From an uncultured Brachyspira sp. (GTDB taxonomy: Bacteria; Spirochaetota; Brachyspiria; Brachyspirales; Brachyspiraceae), in the NCBI RefSeq assembly GCF_944393015.1, contig NZ_CALXYQ010000003.1:91319-155318 (forward strand): a stretch of 64,000 bases of DNA, in the 5' to 3' direction. Under the pieces are notes generated by a model. It was not told the DNA's origin. It did not search any database and worked only from the letters and a program-made list of their open reading frames with translations. Position 1 is the first letter of the stretch, and each line of letters opens with the position of its first letter. The position numbers were made by a program, and so were the translations under genes. Shown piece after piece: positions 45,932-54,695 of this stretch.

Positions 45932-46678
45932 TTATTGGAAATTCTTTTCTATTAATTTTTCATAAGTACCATTTGTCATTATTTGAGAAAGTCCTGCATT
46001 TATTTTTTCTAAAAGTGCAGTATCTTCTTTTCTTAAAGCAATGGCATAATTTTCTTCTACAGCATCGCTTTCTATTAATTTTATATCATCATTATATTTA
46101 GCAAAACTTTTACAAGGTTCTTTATCAAATACAACAGCTGATATTTTCTTTTCTTTCAATGCAAGTACAGCAGCAGCACCTGTATCAAATTTTTCATTAT
46201 TTACACCTTCTTTTTCACTCATTATAGTATCACCTGTTGTACCTATAACAACACCGATATTTTTTCCTACTAAATCATCGAATGTTTTTATAGTATCATC
46301 ATCTTTATGAACTAGCATAACCTGACTTGATACATAATAAGGCTCTGAGAAATTAACGAACTGTTTTCTTTCTTCTGTAACAGTCATACTTGCTATTATG
46401 GCATCTAATTTTTTAGCTTGAAGTGCAGGCAAAAGTCCGTTAAACTGCATATGAGTAAACTCTACATTCAAACCTGATAATTTAGCAACTTCGCTCATTA
46501 TATCATAATCAAAACCGCCTATTTTTCCATCACTGTCCAAATATCCGAAAGGCGGAAAATCAACATCTATTCCGACATATATTTTTTTGTTTTCAGTTTC
46601 AGATGTTTTTGATGAATTACCGCATGATACAAAGATCATTGAAGAGATAATCATTATTAATATTAGTATTTTTTTCAT
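45932..46678 (-). CDS. Amino-acid ABC transporter substrate-binding lipoprotein
   Basis: The 248-residue protein is a family 3 binding protein for polar amino acids. The signal peptide ends in a lipobox at Cys19 (IFVSC). The mature protein has YVGIDVDFPPFGYLDSDGKIGGFDYDIM, ALQAKKLDAIIASMTVTEERKQFVNFSEPYY, VGKNIGVVIGTTGD, and a C-terminal ALRKEDTALLEKINAGL. No permease or ATPase gene is next to it, so it must use components encoded elsewhere. AGAGG precedes the ATG. A conserved 18-mer occurs about 105 bases upstream. Confidence 0.92.
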   Translation of the reverse strand: MKKILILIMIISSMIFVSCGNSSKTSETENKKIYVGIDVDFPPFGYLDSDGKIGGFDYDIMSEVAKLSGLNVEFTHMQFNGLLPALQAKKLDAIIASMTVTEERKQFVNFSEPYYVSSQVMLVHKDDDTIKTFDDLVGKNIGVVIGTTGDTIMSEKEGVNNEKFDTGAAAVLALKEKKISAVVFDKEPCKSFAKYNDDIKLIESDAVEENYAIALRKEDTALLEKINAGLSQIMTNGTYEKLIEKNFQ

Positions 46679-46782
46679 TTTATAACCTCTTTTTTTAATT
46701 GATTAATAACTGTTAATAGTATTATCGCGTAATATACTACTTTAATATTAGATAAAAGTCAATAAATAAATATTAAAATATA

Positions 46783-46800
46783 GTTATCATAATATTGATA
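46783..46800. promoter_or_regulatory. 18-mer shared with the bit-like locus, copy 1
   Basis: GTTATCATAATATTGATA lies about 105 bases upstream of the amino-acid-binding protein gene. It differs by one base from 53457-53474, which is about 135 bases upstream of the iron-binding lipoprotein genes. It may be a regulatory site. Confidence 0.35.
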
Positions 46801-46809
46801 TAATGATTA

Positions 46810-47173
46810 TTTAATTATATATATTGAAAATTTTTGAATTTCTAAACTGATTCACTTTGTATGTAATTATCAACTTTTTTTGCGGCACAAGCTCTGCAGG
46901 CTTTGCTAAAGTTGATGCCTCCTAAAGGTTATTTACTTCGGTTTCAGACACGCTTTGTGAAAATGTGATTGCTAGAATTTTATATTTAAAAAATATTTAT
47001 TAAATCTAGGATATCACTTAAATTTAGAGTAAAAATACAGTCTTTTTGGTTCTTTGTGCCAATACCACAGGCACTCCCTACGGTCGCAAAAGAAGTGGGG
47101 GAGTGGGGGCTAGTCCCCACAAATAATAAAAATAAGAAAATAATTTTTGACAAAATATAATTGTTTAGGTATA
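46810..47173. repeat. Interspersed intergenic element C with outward promoter
   Basis: The element is about 360 bases and is GC-richer in its core, with a GTGGGGGCTAGTCCCCAC hairpin and GGTTCTTTGTGCCAA shared with element A in inverted order. Its left end is a degenerate copy of the left end of element B. Its right end carries TTGACA (47147-47152) and TATAAT (47170-47175) and the 13-mer TTGTTTAGGTATA (47161-47173). It contains no coding frame. Confidence 0.8.
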
Positions 47174-47175
47174 AT
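47147..47175 (+). promoter_or_regulatory. Element-borne consensus promoter of birA
   Basis: TTGACA and TATAAT are perfect and 17 bases apart. The -10 hexamer ends at 47175 and the birA ATG is at 47182, six bases further on, so the transcript would begin at or next to the start codon. The promoter lies inside the right end of element C. Confidence 0.8.
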
Positions 47176-47181
47176 AAAAAG

Positions 47182-47949
47182 ATGAAAGTTAACATATTTA
47201 CAGAAAATTTAAATACTAAGATATACGGACAAAATACTTTATTATTTGAATCATTAGAAAGTACAAATAAAAAAATGATAGAAGATTTGAATAGTGGGGT
47301 AAAATTAGAAGAAGGTACTGTATATATAGCTTTGGTGCAGACATCTGGAAAGGGTAGCTATGGCAATAAATGGGAATCTAATAATAATTTAGGATTATGG
47401 TTTAGTGTTTTAGTTTATTCTCCATATAAAAAAGAGGCTTTAAGTTTCCTGCCAGGCATAGCATTAAGCAAATGTTTAAGAGAAAAATATAATGTTGATG
47501 CCCATGTTAAATGGCCTAATGATGTTTTGGTTGGAAGTAAAAAAATATCAGGAACTCTTATACAAGTTACGCCTATTGAAGATATAAATGCATGCATTAT
47601 AGGAACAGGAGTTAATTTATATCAAAGCATTGAAGATTTTGATTTGAGCATAAGAAATAAAGCTACTTCACTTTATATTGAAACAGGCAAAAAAATAGAA
47701 TTAAGTGATTTTTATAAAGATTTAATTCATTATTTTGAAGATGTTTATACGGGAAGTAAAAAATTATCAGAGTATTTCAAAGAGTATAGCAAAATGATAG
47801 GTAAAACTATAAAGGCTATAAAAGATAATGCTGAAATATATGCTGATGTAAAAGGGATAACAGAAGAAGGATATTTAAAAGTTGAAGTAAATGGAAAAGA
47901 TGAAACTTGGATATCCAGAGCTTCTTTAGATATAGATACAAATTATTAA
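47182..47949 (+). CDS. birA: Biotin-[acetyl-CoA-carboxylase] ligase, no DNA-binding domain
   Basis: The enzyme forms biotinyl-AMP and attaches biotin to carboxylase carrier proteins. The 255 residues show FESLESTNKKMI, the biotinyl-AMP loop SGKGSYGNKW (GRGRxG type), LGLWFSVLV, VKWPNDVLVGSKKISGTLIQ, IIGTGVNLYQ and a small C-terminal domain. It lacks the N-terminal repressor domain of E. coli BirA, so it is a class I ligase and not a regulator. ATG 47182 is chosen; an earlier TTG at 47161 would fall inside the promoter. No SD precedes the ATG, which fits a leaderless mRNA from element C. Confidence 0.92.
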   Translation: MKVNIFTENLNTKIYGQNTLLFESLESTNKKMIEDLNSGVKLEEGTVYIALVQTSGKGSYGNKWESNNNLGLWFSVLVYSPYKKEALSFLPGIALSKCLREKYNVDAHVKWPNDVLVGSKKISGTLIQVTPIEDINACIIGTGVNLYQSIEDFDLSIRNKATSLYIETGKKIELSDFYKDLIHYFEDVYTGSKKLSEYFKEYSKMIGKTIKAIKDNAEIYADVKGITEEGYLKVEVNGKDETWISRASLDIDTNY

Positions 47950-47973
47950 AATTTAATAAACGGAAGGTAATTT

Positions 47974-48210
47974 ATGAGAAAACCAATACCATACAAGAAA
48001 CCTGTGGAAAAGAAACATATAAATAAAAAGAGTATATTTCTTCTTATTGTATTTGAATTAATTATTATAGTGCTTTCAATAGTTACAACAGCTATAATAT
48101 CATTATTATTCGGAATCAATCCATATATAAGTGCTGGAATAAGTGCTGCTATACTTATAGTGTTCAGTGTATTTGTTGCTAGGGAGTTTTTACTTAGCAT
48201 TAATAAGTGA
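47974..48210 (+). CDS. Small two-helix membrane protein
   Basis: The 78-residue product has a basic N-terminus (MRKPIPYKKPVEKKHINKK) followed by two hydrophobic helices: SIFLLIVFELIIIVLSIVTTAI and YISAGISAAILIVFSVFVA. GGAAGG precedes the ATG. It starts 25 bases after birA, is probably co-transcribed with it, and ends before a terminator. Function is unknown. Confidence 0.7.
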   Translation: MRKPIPYKKPVEKKHINKKSIFLLIVFELIIIVLSIVTTAIISLLFGINPYISAGISAAILIVFSVFVAREFLLSINK

Positions 48211-48232
48211 TAAAAAATGAGCAATAAAAATA

Positions 48233-48272
48233 CCTACCATATAATAAATGGGGTTTACTATGGTAGGCTTTT
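48233..48272 (+). terminator. Terminator of the birA operon
   Basis: An eight-base stem (48233-48240 with 48260-48267) is followed by a short T-run, 23 bases past the small membrane protein gene. Confidence 0.7.
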
Positions 48273-48459
48273 TAAGAAAACATATGATAAAAAATAAAAA
48301 CAATCTATAATGTATAGTATACTATATATAGTTTTTGTCAATATAAATTTTTAAAATATTAAAAAAATAAATAATATAAATTTAAAAAATACTTATTTTT
48401 ATTTTACATATAATACAAATAAATAGCATGTTATATAGTTATTATAGCATGTTATATAA

Positions 48460-50124
48460 TTATAGAGTTATTTCTTTCTTATTGCTTATTTTAAAGAATA
48501 TAATAAGCGATATAATAGTAGTTAAAGTAAGTATTGTAGAAAGAGCAGCAGCCGTTCCATAACTAGCCCTTATAACTTCCTGATAAATAGCCACAGACAT
48601 AGTTCTTGATTTTGTTGTATAAAGAATAACAGATGAGCTTAATTCATTAATAACAGTTATCCAGCTTAATATAGCTCCTGATAATACGCCTGAAAGCATT
48701 AATCTTGCTGTTATATAAAAAAATGTTTTTATTTCTGAAGCTCCAAGACTTATAGAGGCCTCATCTACATTCTTATCTATTTGATAGAGTATAGCCGAGC
48801 TTGATCTTAAAGTATAAGGAAGCCTTCTTATCACCAATGATATAATAATTATTATAGAGCTTCCCGTCAGTATTATAGGAGGTTTATTGAATGCTGTTAA
48901 AAATGTTATTCCAAGTACAGAACCGGGTATTATATATGGAAACATTGATACTATATCTATTATGCCAGTTAATATATTTTTTCTTCTGATTGTTATATAT
49001 GCGGTGAGCATTCCTACGATTATTATTATTGCTATTGTGATTATTCCGTATATATATGTATTTTTTATTGAAGAGGCTAGAGAACGGAATATTGTTTCAT
49101 AGCTTTCAAAAGAAAATTGACTAGTAAAAACTGATCTATTTGTCTTTAAAAATGAAGTATATATAACTGTAATTTGAGGAAGTATAGAAACCAAAACTAA
49201 AATATATATTATGCTATGAATCAATATAGATTTTATACCTTTTATATCTTTTGATTTTATGCTGTTCATAGCGTTCATAGCATAAGATCTTTTATTTACA
49301 ATATATTTTTGTGAAATAAACATTATAGTTGTAATTATTACCATTATAACGGACATTGAAGCGGAAAAGTTGGCATTGCTTCCTACTTCGCTTATGAACT
49401 CTGAATATATCATAGTAGGCATAGTTCTATATCCTTCGCCTATAAGCATAGGAGTACCGAAATCTGCCAATGCATTCATAAATACAATGAGTCCTGCTGA
49501 AACTATAGTGGGTTTTATTAATGGTATAGTTACAGTCATATTTCTCATAAAACTAGAAGCACCTAGATTTTCAGAAGCCTCTAAAAATATATTATCAATT
49601 TTTCCTAAAGCTCCATAAACATACATAAATATAAATGGATATAGCTTCAAAGAAAAAACTAAAAGTATGCCGTCAAAACCATATATAGTTGGTATATTAA
49701 TACCTATATATGAAAAAAATCTGGTAATAACTCCGTTTCTTCCAAGAAGCAGTATCCATGAATAAGCACCTATGAATGCAGGAGACATCATAGATATAAT
49801 TATTAGAATTTCTATGATTCTTTTACCTTTAAGATTATACATTTTCATGCAATATGCTAAAGGTGTTCCTATTAATACAGCAAGTATAGTTACAGAAGTA
49901 GTTACTACAAAACTATTTATTAAAGTGCTGTAATAATATTTTTTAGTGAAGAACCTTATAAAATTATTTAATGTCCAAGCATCTGTTTTTATATCTTTAA
50001 AACTACTTAAAAATAATGAGAACAATGGATAAACTAAAAATAAAGTAAAAACAAATGTTATTATTATAGTAACATATGTCCAAAAGTCCATTTTTTTTAA
50101 TATAGTTATTATTTTATCTTTCAT
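48460..50124 (-). CDS. Iron ABC transporter permease, FbpB/BitE-F type, fused double domain
   Basis: This is an inner-membrane permease for the three lipoproteins encoded upstream. The 554-residue protein contains two binding-protein-dependent transport domains with twelve or so helices. Each has an EAA-type loop: EASENLGASSFMRNMTVTIPLIKP in the first half, EASISLGASEIKTFFYITARLMLSG in the second. The published bit locus of B. hyodysenteriae has two permease genes, bitE and bitF, and this one gene could cover both. An ATPase gene is missing beside it. It starts 75 bases after the third lipoprotein gene. Confidence 0.88.
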   Translation of the reverse strand: MKDKIITILKKMDFWTYVTIIITFVFTLFLVYPLFSLFLSSFKDIKTDAWTLNNFIRFFTKKYYYSTLINSFVVTTSVTILAVLIGTPLAYCMKMYNLKGKRIIEILIIISMMSPAFIGAYSWILLLGRNGVITRFFSYIGINIPTIYGFDGILLVFSLKLYPFIFMYVYGALGKIDNIFLEASENLGASSFMRNMTVTIPLIKPTIVSAGLIVFMNALADFGTPMLIGEGYRTMPTMIYSEFISEVGSNANFSASMSVIMVIITTIMFISQKYIVNKRSYAMNAMNSIKSKDIKGIKSILIHSIIYILVLVSILPQITVIYTSFLKTNRSVFTSQFSFESYETIFRSLASSIKNTYIYGIITIAIIIIVGMLTAYITIRRKNILTGIIDIVSMFPYIIPGSVLGITFLTAFNKPPIILTGSSIIIIISLVIRRLPYTLRSSSAILYQIDKNVDEASISLGASEIKTFFYITARLMLSGVLSGAILSWITVINELSSSVILYTTKSRTMSVAIYQEVIRASYGTAAALSTILTLTTIISLIIFFKISNKKEITL

Positions 50125-50198
50125 AATTATTTTCTCTTTTCAATGCTGATAATATCTTTTTATCAGTATGACTTTAGTAAGAAAATATATAAATATTT

Positions 50199-51215
50199 TT
50201 AAATGCCTGCTGTAACTATATTTTTAAATTTTTCAAGCCAAGCTTCTTTATTTTTATCAACCATTTCTTCATCTTCTTTTATATCATTGATCTTTTCAAG
50301 AGGCATAAGTATTTGAGAACCGTCTAAATTCTTTATTATTGCTCTTGTGAATAATTCGTCATTGATAATTTTTTGTGCATCATAGCTTGTTACAAAATCT
50401 ACAAACTTTTTAGCATTTTCTAAGTTTTTGGCATCTTTTATTATAGCCATAGAATGTGCTTTAGTTAGTACACCTTCTTTCATATATATAACATCTATAG
50501 GAGATCCGGTATGTATATAGTTGGCAGCGGCACTTTCAAATGTAAGTCCAACAGCATATTCATTGTCAGCTACACCTTTATATACAGCAGAAGAACTGCT
50601 TAAAAGTTTGCCGTCTAAATTAGCATATAATTTTTCTACATAATCCCAGCCGTTTTCAGGGTTTCCATTACCCATAGCATAAAGCATATTTACTAATTGT
50701 TCAAAAGATGATGATGAAGTAGTAGGGTCATTAAAAGCTATTTGTCCTTTTAAAGCCGGATTAAGCAAATCAGCATATCCTTCTACTTTTATATCTTTTA
50801 TTAAATTTGTATTTATTATCAATACGCTTGGGCTAAGCATAAAGCCTGTTATGTATTTTTCTTTACTTCTGTAATCTTCGTATATGTTATCATAATTTGT
50901 TGTAACGTATTCTTGGAAAAGCTCTGAATTATATTTTAATATATTTTCATTAGCAGCAAAAAATATATCTCCTAGAGGATCATTTTTTTCAGCTTCTATT
51001 CTTTTTATTATTTCAGCAGTACCGGCTATTATTATTTCTACATTTATATCAGGATTTTTTTTGTTGAACTCTTCTACAAGCCTGTCAATGAAAAATCTAG
51101 TTGCCGGTGTGTATATTACCAGACTATTAACATTTTCTTCTTTTTTGCTAGAGCATGAAAGAATTGATATTACTATCAATAAAGATACTAAAAATAATTT
51201 AATGGTATTTTTCAT
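50199..51215 (-). CDS. Iron(III)-type ABC substrate-binding lipoprotein, copy 3
   Basis: The 338-residue product is a family 1 solute-binding lipoprotein (Cys21 in SILSC) with VIYTPATRFFIDRLVEEFNKKNPDINVEII, KNDPLGDIFFAANENIL, GQIAFNDPTTSSSSFEQLVNML and VYMKEGVLTKAHSM. It is similar to the iron-binding BitA/BitB/BitC lipoproteins and to FbpA-like proteins. It is the last of three tandem paralogues and lies directly before the permease. GAGG precedes the ATG. Metal specificity is inferred from the family and locus, not shown. Confidence 0.9.
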   Translation of the reverse strand: MKNTIKLFLVSLLIVISILSCSSKKEENVNSLVIYTPATRFFIDRLVEEFNKKNPDINVEIIIAGTAEIIKRIEAEKNDPLGDIFFAANENILKYNSELFQEYVTTNYDNIYEDYRSKEKYITGFMLSPSVLIINTNLIKDIKVEGYADLLNPALKGQIAFNDPTTSSSSFEQLVNMLYAMGNGNPENGWDYVEKLYANLDGKLLSSSSAVYKGVADNEYAVGLTFESAAANYIHTGSPIDVIYMKEGVLTKAHSMAIIKDAKNLENAKKFVDFVTSYDAQKIINDELFTRAIIKNLDGSQILMPLEKINDIKEDEEMVDKNKEAWLEKFKNIVTAGI

Positions 51216-51237
51216 ATTTTTATCCTCGTTTTTATTT

Positions 51238-52266
51238 TTATTGTTTAGATATTATAATATCTTTTAATTTTTCTAACCAAATTTCTTTATTATTTGAAGA
51301 TTCTTTTGATATTTTATCTAATTCTGCACTATCTGTTACTGCATTTATCTCATTTATATCTATTAAAATATTAGATTTAGGTAAATCTTTTCTAATTGCC
51401 CTTGCATTTAATTCATCATTCATTTTTTTCTGTGCTTCAAAACTTGTAATATAATCTATAAATTTTTTAGCATTTTCTATGTTTTTAGCATTTTTTACTA
51501 TGCAAGCTCCATTAGCTTTCATTATAACGCCTTCTTTCATATATACTATTTGTACAGGAGCACCTGAAGATACATAATCAGCAGCAGCATTTTCATAAGT
51601 TAATCCGACAGAATGTTCTCCGTCAGCAACGCCTTTATATACGGCAGAAGAACTATCTAAAATTTTATTGTCCAAATTTGAGTATAATTTTTCTATATAT
51701 TCCCATCCATTTTCTATATTTCCTTCTCCCATAGTATAAAGCATATTCACTAAATGTTCGAATGCTGATGATGAGCTAGAAGCATCATTAAATGCTATTT
51801 TTCCTTTTAATTTTTCATTAGTTAGATCAGTATATCCTTCTATATTTATATTACATATAAGATTAGTATTAACTATTAACACGCTTGGACTAAGCATAAA
51901 TCTAGTTATAGAACCTTCAATATTTTTAAAATCATCATGTATATATTCTTCATTTGTGGATATGTAATTTGCAAATAAGTTTGTATTTTCTTTCATAAAA
52001 TCAACATTAACTGTCATAAGAACATCACATAATGTATTATCTTTTTCTGCTTCTATTCTTTTTATAAGTTCTCCGCTTCCAGCCATAATGATTTCTATAT
52101 TATCTATATCTGGATTTTTTTGTTTAAAATCCTCAATTAATGGATCTAATAGAGTTCTTGATGCCGGTGTATATATTACAAGTTTATTGTTTGTATTTTC
52201 TTTTTTTGAACATGAAGAAATTAACAATGCAGATAATATTAAAAATGAAATAATAATTTTTTTCAT
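51238..52266 (-). CDS. Iron(III)-type ABC substrate-binding lipoprotein, copy 2
   Basis: The 342-residue product is the middle paralogue. The signal peptide ends at Cys19 (LLISSC) and the core has VIYTPASRTLLDPLIEDFKQKNPDI, TLCDVLMTVNVDFMK, GKIAFNDASSSSSAFEHLVNMLYTMG and VYMKEGVIMKANGACIVKN. It differs from copies 1 and 3 mainly in the C-terminal 60 residues. AAGGAAA precedes the ATG. It is separated from copy 1 by 12 bases and from copy 3 by 22 bases, so all are in one transcript. Confidence 0.9.
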   Translation of the reverse strand: MKKIIISFLILSALLISSCSKKENTNNKLVIYTPASRTLLDPLIEDFKQKNPDIDNIEIIMAGSGELIKRIEAEKDNTLCDVLMTVNVDFMKENTNLFANYISTNEEYIHDDFKNIEGSITRFMLSPSVLIVNTNLICNINIEGYTDLTNEKLKGKIAFNDASSSSSAFEHLVNMLYTMGEGNIENGWEYIEKLYSNLDNKILDSSSAVYKGVADGEHSVGLTYENAAADYVSSGAPVQIVYMKEGVIMKANGACIVKNAKNIENAKKFIDYITSFEAQKKMNDELNARAIRKDLPKSNILIDINEINAVTDSAELDKISKESSNNKEIWLEKLKDIIISKQ

Positions 52267-52278
52267 AATTTTCCTTTT

Positions 52279-53322
52279 TTATAATTTATCCGTAATTATA
52301 TTTTTAAATTTTTCAAGCCAAGCTTCTTGATTTTCTTTTACGAAATTATCTATATATTCCAATTCTTCATTTGAAGTGATAGCATTTATATTTTTTATAT
52401 CAACTAGTATAGGGGATGATCCTAAATCTTTTCTTACAGCTCTTGCATTAAGTTCATCATTCATTTTCTTTTGAGTATCAAAGCTAGTCATATAATCCAA
52501 AAACTTTTTAGCATTTTCCATATTTTTAGCATTTTTGATTATATATATTCCAGCAGGCTCCATTATAACGCCTTCTTTCATATATACTAATTTTACAGGA
52601 GAACCTGAAGCAGCGTAATTTGCAGCAGCATTCTCAAATGTAAGTCCAACAGTGTATTCATTGTCAGCTACACCTTTATATACTGCTGATGATCCTGTGA
52701 GTAATTTTCCGTCTAAATTGTCGCATAATTTATCAATATATTCCCAGCCTTTATTAATATCATCTTTTCCCATTGTGTACAATATAGTAACTAAATGCTT
52801 AAAAGATGATGAAGATGTAGATGGATCATTAAATGCTATTTTTCCTTTTAATTGCTCATTAGTCAAATCAGAGTAGCCTTCTATATTTATATTTCCAACA
52901 AGGTTAGTATTGACTATTAATACGCTTGGGCTAATCATAAATCTAGTCATTGTACCTTCTACATTTTTATAGCTGTCTAATATTTCGTTTTCATTTGTTG
53001 TTGTGTAATTTTCAAATAAATCCTGATTATTCTTTACCAAATTAATATTGGCTGCCATTAAAACATCGCATAAAGGATCATTTTTTTCTGTTTCTATTCT
53101 TTTTATTAATTCACCTGTACCTGCGATTATTACTTCTACATCTATATTTGGATTCTTACTTTTGAAATCTTCTATTAGTGGATCAATAAAATCTCTTGAT
53201 GATGGTGAGTATATAACCAATGATGAATTTTGTGATTTACTTTCATTCTTACTGCATGAAAATATTATTATAGAAATTATTAAAATTATAATTATTCTTG
53301 TGAAAATACCAAAAAATCTCAT
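52279..53322 (-). CDS. Iron(III)-type ABC substrate-binding lipoprotein, copy 1
   Basis: The 347-residue product is the first gene of the locus. ATG 53320-53322 is preferred to a TTG fifteen bases upstream because GGGA then lies at SD distance. The signal peptide ends at a loose lipobox (IIFSC). The core has VIYSPSSRDFIDPLIEDFKSKNPNIDVEVI, GKIAFNDPSTSSSSFKHLVTILYTMG and VYMKEGVIMEPAGIYIIKN. It is probably the most abundant of the three because it is promoter-proximal. The name bitA would fit by position, which is inference. Confidence 0.9.
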   Translation of the reverse strand: MRFFGIFTRIIIILIISIIIFSCSKNESKSQNSSLVIYSPSSRDFIDPLIEDFKSKNPNIDVEVIIAGTGELIKRIETEKNDPLCDVLMAANINLVKNNQDLFENYTTTNENEILDSYKNVEGTMTRFMISPSVLIVNTNLVGNINIEGYSDLTNEQLKGKIAFNDPSTSSSSFKHLVTILYTMGKDDINKGWEYIDKLCDNLDGKLLTGSSAVYKGVADNEYTVGLTFENAAANYAASGSPVKLVYMKEGVIMEPAGIYIIKNAKNMENAKKFLDYMTSFDTQKKMNDELNARAVRKDLGSSPILVDIKNINAITSNEELEYIDNFVKENQEAWLEKFKNIITDKL

Positions 53323-53456
53323 AATTTTATCCCGCAATTAATTTTGCAATAAAATATATTATATTGTGTTTTTGTCAATAAAAAAATAAACTTTTTAGTA
53401 CTATAAAGTGTAAATTAGAGGAAAAAAGTTTACATAATAAAAAAATGCTAATAAAA

Positions 53457-53474
53457 GTTATCATAATATCGATA
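53457..53474. promoter_or_regulatory. 18-mer shared with the amino-acid-binding protein gene, copy 2
   Basis: GTTATCATAATATCGATA differs by one base from 46783-46800. It lies between the divergent bit-like locus and the TPR gene and continues into an imperfect CATAAT...ATTATG palindrome. The AT-rich GATAAT-like words recall Fur boxes, but the match is loose. Confidence 0.35.
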
Positions 53475-53501
53475 ATTATGTTAACACTTTAATACTAGGA
53501 C

Positions 53502-53507
53502 TATAAT
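53502..53507 (+). promoter_or_regulatory. Probable -10 hexamer of the TPR gene, leaderless
   Basis: A perfect TATAAT ends seven bases before the ATG at 53515. A TTAACA lies 15 bases upstream of it. No SD is close to the ATG, so the mRNA is probably leaderless or nearly so. Confidence 0.45.
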
Positions 53508-53514
53508 ATATACT

Positions 53515-54624
53515 ATGAAAAGCAAAATAGCTGACAAAGCATATACTCTCATAAAGAAAAAAAAATATAAAAAAGCAAAAGACTTTCTTCTTAGTAACAG
53601 AAGTAAAATATTGCATGATGCAGAAGCTCTTGCTATGCTTTCTTTTGCTGATATATTTTTAAAAGATTTTTATGGTGCTGAAGAATTATCAAGAAAGGCA
53701 CTTAGAGAGGATGGTTTTTGTTTTAATGCTATGCTTGCAAAGGCATATGTAAGTTTACATAATGGACACAGAGAAAATGCTTTGAGAGAGTATTTCAGAA
53801 TATTAGATTTAGAGCCTGAAAATAAAATTGCAAGAGACAATATAGAAAGAATAAGATTTTTAACCAACAATGCAAGAGGCGATGAGATAAATCCTAGAGC
53901 ATATTTACTTGGCAAGAAAAAATTATCAATGTCAAGATTTATAGTTCTAATACCTATAGCATTTATACTCACATTTTTATCATACATAACAATAGACAGA
54001 GTTTACCCTAAAATAAGATATGTACTTCTTGATAAAGAGCAAAAAGAATTAAGAGAAAAACTTGAGAATGTTTACTTATTTGAAGGGTTAGAAGACGGAA
54101 AGATTCCAGAGAGTGCGAAGAGTCCCACATACTCACCGCGTGAAGTAGCTGAGATGTTTGACAAGGCTAAAAACAATATGAGAAGCGCCTCTGTTAATGA
54201 AGCTGTTATGATAATTAATGGTGCATTGAAAAGCGACATAAACGAATATTTAAAAGAGAGATTCAGAGTGCTTAAAGAATTTGTAATAGCACCGGATTAT
54301 AATATTTTTAGAGAAAGTCCTAACTATCTTACAGTAGTTGAAAATTATGACTTATACAATGGCGGTTATGTGAAATGGAAAGCTGATGTAAACACTGTAA
54401 GTCAAACCAATATAGACGGTATACCAAAGAAAAAAGCAAGACTTTTGATTTATGACACAGCCGACAAGAACATTGCAGGCGTTGCTGATTTAATAGTTAA
54501 TGTTACTGTAACATTAGAGCCTAAAAACTATATAGAAGTGTACGGCAAGATTTTGGGCTATGATGCCAAGCAGAAATCAATACAGCTCGAAGGTCAGATT
54601 ATAAAGCATTTGCCTAAGAAGTAA
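53515..54624 (+). CDS. TPR-repeat protein with a single membrane helix
   Basis: The 369-residue protein begins with TPR-like helical repeats (residues about 5-125, with AYTLIKKKKYKKAKDFLL, AEELSRKALREDGFCFNAMLAKAYVSL and ALREYFRILDLEPENKIARDNI). A membrane helix follows (FIVLIPIAFILTFLSYIT), then an extracytoplasmic domain. The latter ends with beta-rich YVKWKADVNTVSQTNIDGIPKKKARLLIYD and a final LEPKNYIEVYGKILGY. The inward TPR suggests a scaffolding role at the membrane. No family for the outer domain was recognised. It is divergent from the bit-like locus. Confidence 0.75.
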   Translation: MKSKIADKAYTLIKKKKYKKAKDFLLSNRSKILHDAEALAMLSFADIFLKDFYGAEELSRKALREDGFCFNAMLAKAYVSLHNGHRENALREYFRILDLEPENKIARDNIERIRFLTNNARGDEINPRAYLLGKKKLSMSRFIVLIPIAFILTFLSYITIDRVYPKIRYVLLDKEQKELREKLENVYLFEGLEDGKIPESAKSPTYSPREVAEMFDKAKNNMRSASVNEAVMIINGALKSDINEYLKERFRVLKEFVIAPDYNIFRESPNYLTVVENYDLYNGGYVKWKADVNTVSQTNIDGIPKKKARLLIYDTADKNIAGVADLIVNVTVTLEPKNYIEVYGKILGYDAKQKSIQLEGQIIKHLPKK

Positions 54625-54695
54625 AAATTAAAGTTCTAAATATGTTATGTAAACTTTACGATATATAAAAATACTTTATTAATAAAGGTATTTGA

